Positions 62,677 to 64,000 of a DNA stretch of 64,000 nucleotides are shown one piece after another. The notes under the pieces were generated by a model. It did no database searches. It was not told the DNA's origin and worked only from the letters and a program-made list of their open reading frames with translations. The stretch's first letter is position 1, and every line of letters begins with the position of its first letter. Location of the stretch: assembly GCA_947631955.1 (NCBI GenBank), contig CANRNJ010000001.1:496001-560000 (forward strand). Reading direction: 5' to 3'. The stretch is from an uncultured Lachnospiraceae bacterium. Lineage in GTDB: Bacteria; Bacillota; Clostridia; Lachnospirales; Lachnospiraceae. Position numbers and translations under genes: made by a program.

Positions 62677-62943
62677 TTGCACCTCCTCCGACCGATACAA
62701 AACATTGACCGCTTTCCTATTACAATTTTATTATCTTCCAAGTTCTGAAAAATGGCACTCCGGAAAGCGGTTATTCGTTTGTTTTGTCAGCACATCAAGA
62801 AATGATTGCTATGCGCTATCGCTTTCATATTTGCGATTTAACAAGCTTTTCGTCGTCTCTGCGATATTTTCCGTGCTTGCGCTCTAAAACTCAAAATATG
62901 AATGAAATAATGCGCTTATAACTGTATGTATGCTGTCGCTGTC

Positions 62944-63210
62944 TTAGCATGAAATATTTTCTTGCTTATCCCCTGTATTGAGATACTCATAGAACTTATC
63001 TAAATTGACAAGATATTTTCTGCCTGTCTTTACATGAACAATTTTACCATTCAAACACAGTTTTCTGATGAATGTATAAGATAAGCCTGTCAGCTTAGAT
63101 ACTTCGTCAATAGTCCTCATTCTCGGCGCGCTCAACCGCTTTGACATATCATTGTCAGCTTTAGACGCTATATCATTTGATAATACTTTAAAATTTCTTG
63201 TAATTGCCAT
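62944..63210 (-). CDS. excisionase-like HTH protein
   Basis: The start is taken at 63210 (MAITRNFKVLSNDIAS) behind GAAAGGAG, giving 88 residues. The excisionase/MerR-type helix-turn-helix is TIDEVSKLTGLSYTFIRKLC, followed by the wing VHVKTGRKYLVNLDKFYEYL. It lies upstream of the integrase on the same strand, where an Xis is expected. Confidence 0.85.
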   Translation of the reverse strand: MAITRNFKVLSNDIASKADNDMSKRLSAPRMRTIDEVSKLTGLSYTFIRKLCLNGKIVHVKTGRKYLVNLDKFYEYLNTGDKQENISC

Positions 63211-63473
63211 CGCTCTGCTCCTTTCAATGAAGTAACAGCCCAATATCCTAATGATTATGCTGTCACACAAATATATTACTGCATTTGTGCAACTGCACGC
63301 CTGACTGATAAACTTATCTATCTTGTTCGCCACTGTATTTTACTTCCCCTGTTATGTTCCATTTTTCATGCTTTGAAAACTGCTTCAAACCGTTGTAAAT
63401 AGTAGCTTTTCTCTGCTTCTATAGCTTCTTCTTAACTCTCAAATCATGCCCTATTCTTAGGTACTTTTTTGCA
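63211..63473. other. gap between the replication gene and excisionase
   Basis: AT-rich DNA with no gene that I can support. It should hold the promoter of the excisionase-integrase unit. Confidence 0.4.
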
Positions 63474-64000
63474 TTAACAATTCTCGCTGAATTTCTTGAT
63501 TGTTTTTAATACACCCTCTGGAATGCCAATATTTTTCTTGCGGTATTCATACAATACCCTGACACTCCTGTCATCAGCATTTTGAGATTTATACCACTTC
63601 TTTAATGCCTTTCTAAGCACTTCCATATCAGGAATATGCGCTTTGTTCTTTGCAATCGCTTCTGAAATAGGATTGCCGTCCTCGCAATCACGCAAGCTGT
63701 CAAATATTTTCTGCAAACACCTATCAAGATACGGCTTTATATGCTTTTCAATCAATTCTTGTTTGAATACCTTTTTATATTCTTTGCATAAAGTTATGAT
63801 AGCTTCCTGCGTCAATATATCGTTCAATGTCCTTTTATCGCCATACATTCTCATTAACGCTTTATCAAGAAATACAATTTCCACACGAAGCAGATTAGCC
63901 TCAACTAACGGATTGCCATTATCGTGCTGTTCGATTGTTTTATCGTATATTTTCAAACAATATTCCTTGCGTTTCGTATAGTAACAGCTTGTTGCTATTT
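63474..64000 (-). CDS. phage/plasmid-type replication initiator (partial, C-terminal)
   Basis: An open frame that continues past the right edge (the frame is still open at 63998); 175 codons are visible. The visible start-like TTG at 63956 is inside a longer protein, because CYYTKRKEYCLKIYDKTIEQ reads straight through. The segment LKIYDKTIEQ with NLLRVEIVF is typical of rolling-circle replication initiators of the phage II/X type. The rest is helical. The element may therefore be a small replicative integrative plasmid or ICE. The call is moderately sure. Confidence 0.6.
   Translation of the reverse strand, partial: IATSCYYTKRKEYCLKIYDKTIEQHDNGNPLVEANLLRVEIVFLDKALMRMYGDKRTLNDILTQEAIITLCKEYKKVFKQELIEKHIKPYLDRCLQKIFDSLRDCEDGNPISEAIAKNKAHIPDMEVLRKALKKWYKSQNADDRSVRVLYEYRKKNIGIPEGVLKTIKKFSENC

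Overview
The window looks like a chromosome segment of a Lachnospiraceae-type member of the Clostridia. The indications are a mid-range GC content, strong AGGAGG-type ribosome binding sites with some GTG and TTG starts, a class III fructose bisphosphatase, DUF1836 and YerC/TrpR-like proteins, a two-OB-fold SSB-like protein, a lysine riboswitch in front of dapA, and a class A PBP with an Ala/Gln-rich tail. I made no database search. Family names come from motifs that I recognise.

Layout. 0-1.5 kb: the end of a BceRS-like two-component system. 1.9-6.4 kb: a plus-strand run of small genes (ankyrin-type protein, three unknown proteins, a YezG-like immunity protein, a P-loop kinase) that resembles an orphan immunity cluster. 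6.4-19.3 kb: a defence island. It holds a 5-repeat/4-spacer CRISPR array, a remnant ORF with a Cas1-like N-terminus, a tracrRNA gene with a clear promoter and terminator, and a compact SaCas9-like Cas9. These are followed by an Alw26I/Eco31I-type restriction-modification system (HNH nuclease, N6-adenine methylase, circularly permuted C5-cytosine methylase, small HTH protein). Last comes a three-gene operon of an AAA15 ATPase, a TOPRIM-like protein and a stand-alone receiver protein. 18.6-27.8 kb: AT-rich accessory DNA with decayed genes (ORF6N, DUF1016), an XRE regulator, a PlsC-like acyltransferase, an adenylate-forming ligase, membrane proteins, a serine recombinase, an Arc-like protein and a DUF2335 protein.

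27.9-60.7 kb is mostly housekeeping: rlmD, pcrA, an SPFH/zinc-ribbon protein with PspA, a chemotaxis receptor, a DMT transporter, tRNA-Gly(CCC), a type I toxin-antitoxin locus, an orphan NMT1-type binding protein, an Hpt protein, yerC, a degenerate LytM protein, cspA, a eukaryotic-type hisA, fbp, dapA-dapB under a lysine riboswitch, a cobalamin adenosyltransferase, typA, mgtE, yigZ, a class A PBP, a HAD phosphatase and a MATE transporter. 60.8-64 kb is the start of an integrated element. It begins at a 45-bp 3' fragment of tRNA-Thr(GGT) and carries a tyrosine integrase, a Cys-rich protein, an excisionase and a replication protein cut by the window edge.

The Cas9 locus appears able to act on its stored spacers but unable to acquire new ones, because cas1/cas2/csn2 are gone. 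The restriction system and the ATPase-TOPRIM-receiver operon would add two more layers of defence. The ATPase-TOPRIM-receiver operon is the best candidate for an undescribed system. A palindromic dispersed repeat family recurs at several intergenic sites, including next to cas9 and inside the cas1 remnant, and may have shaped the island.
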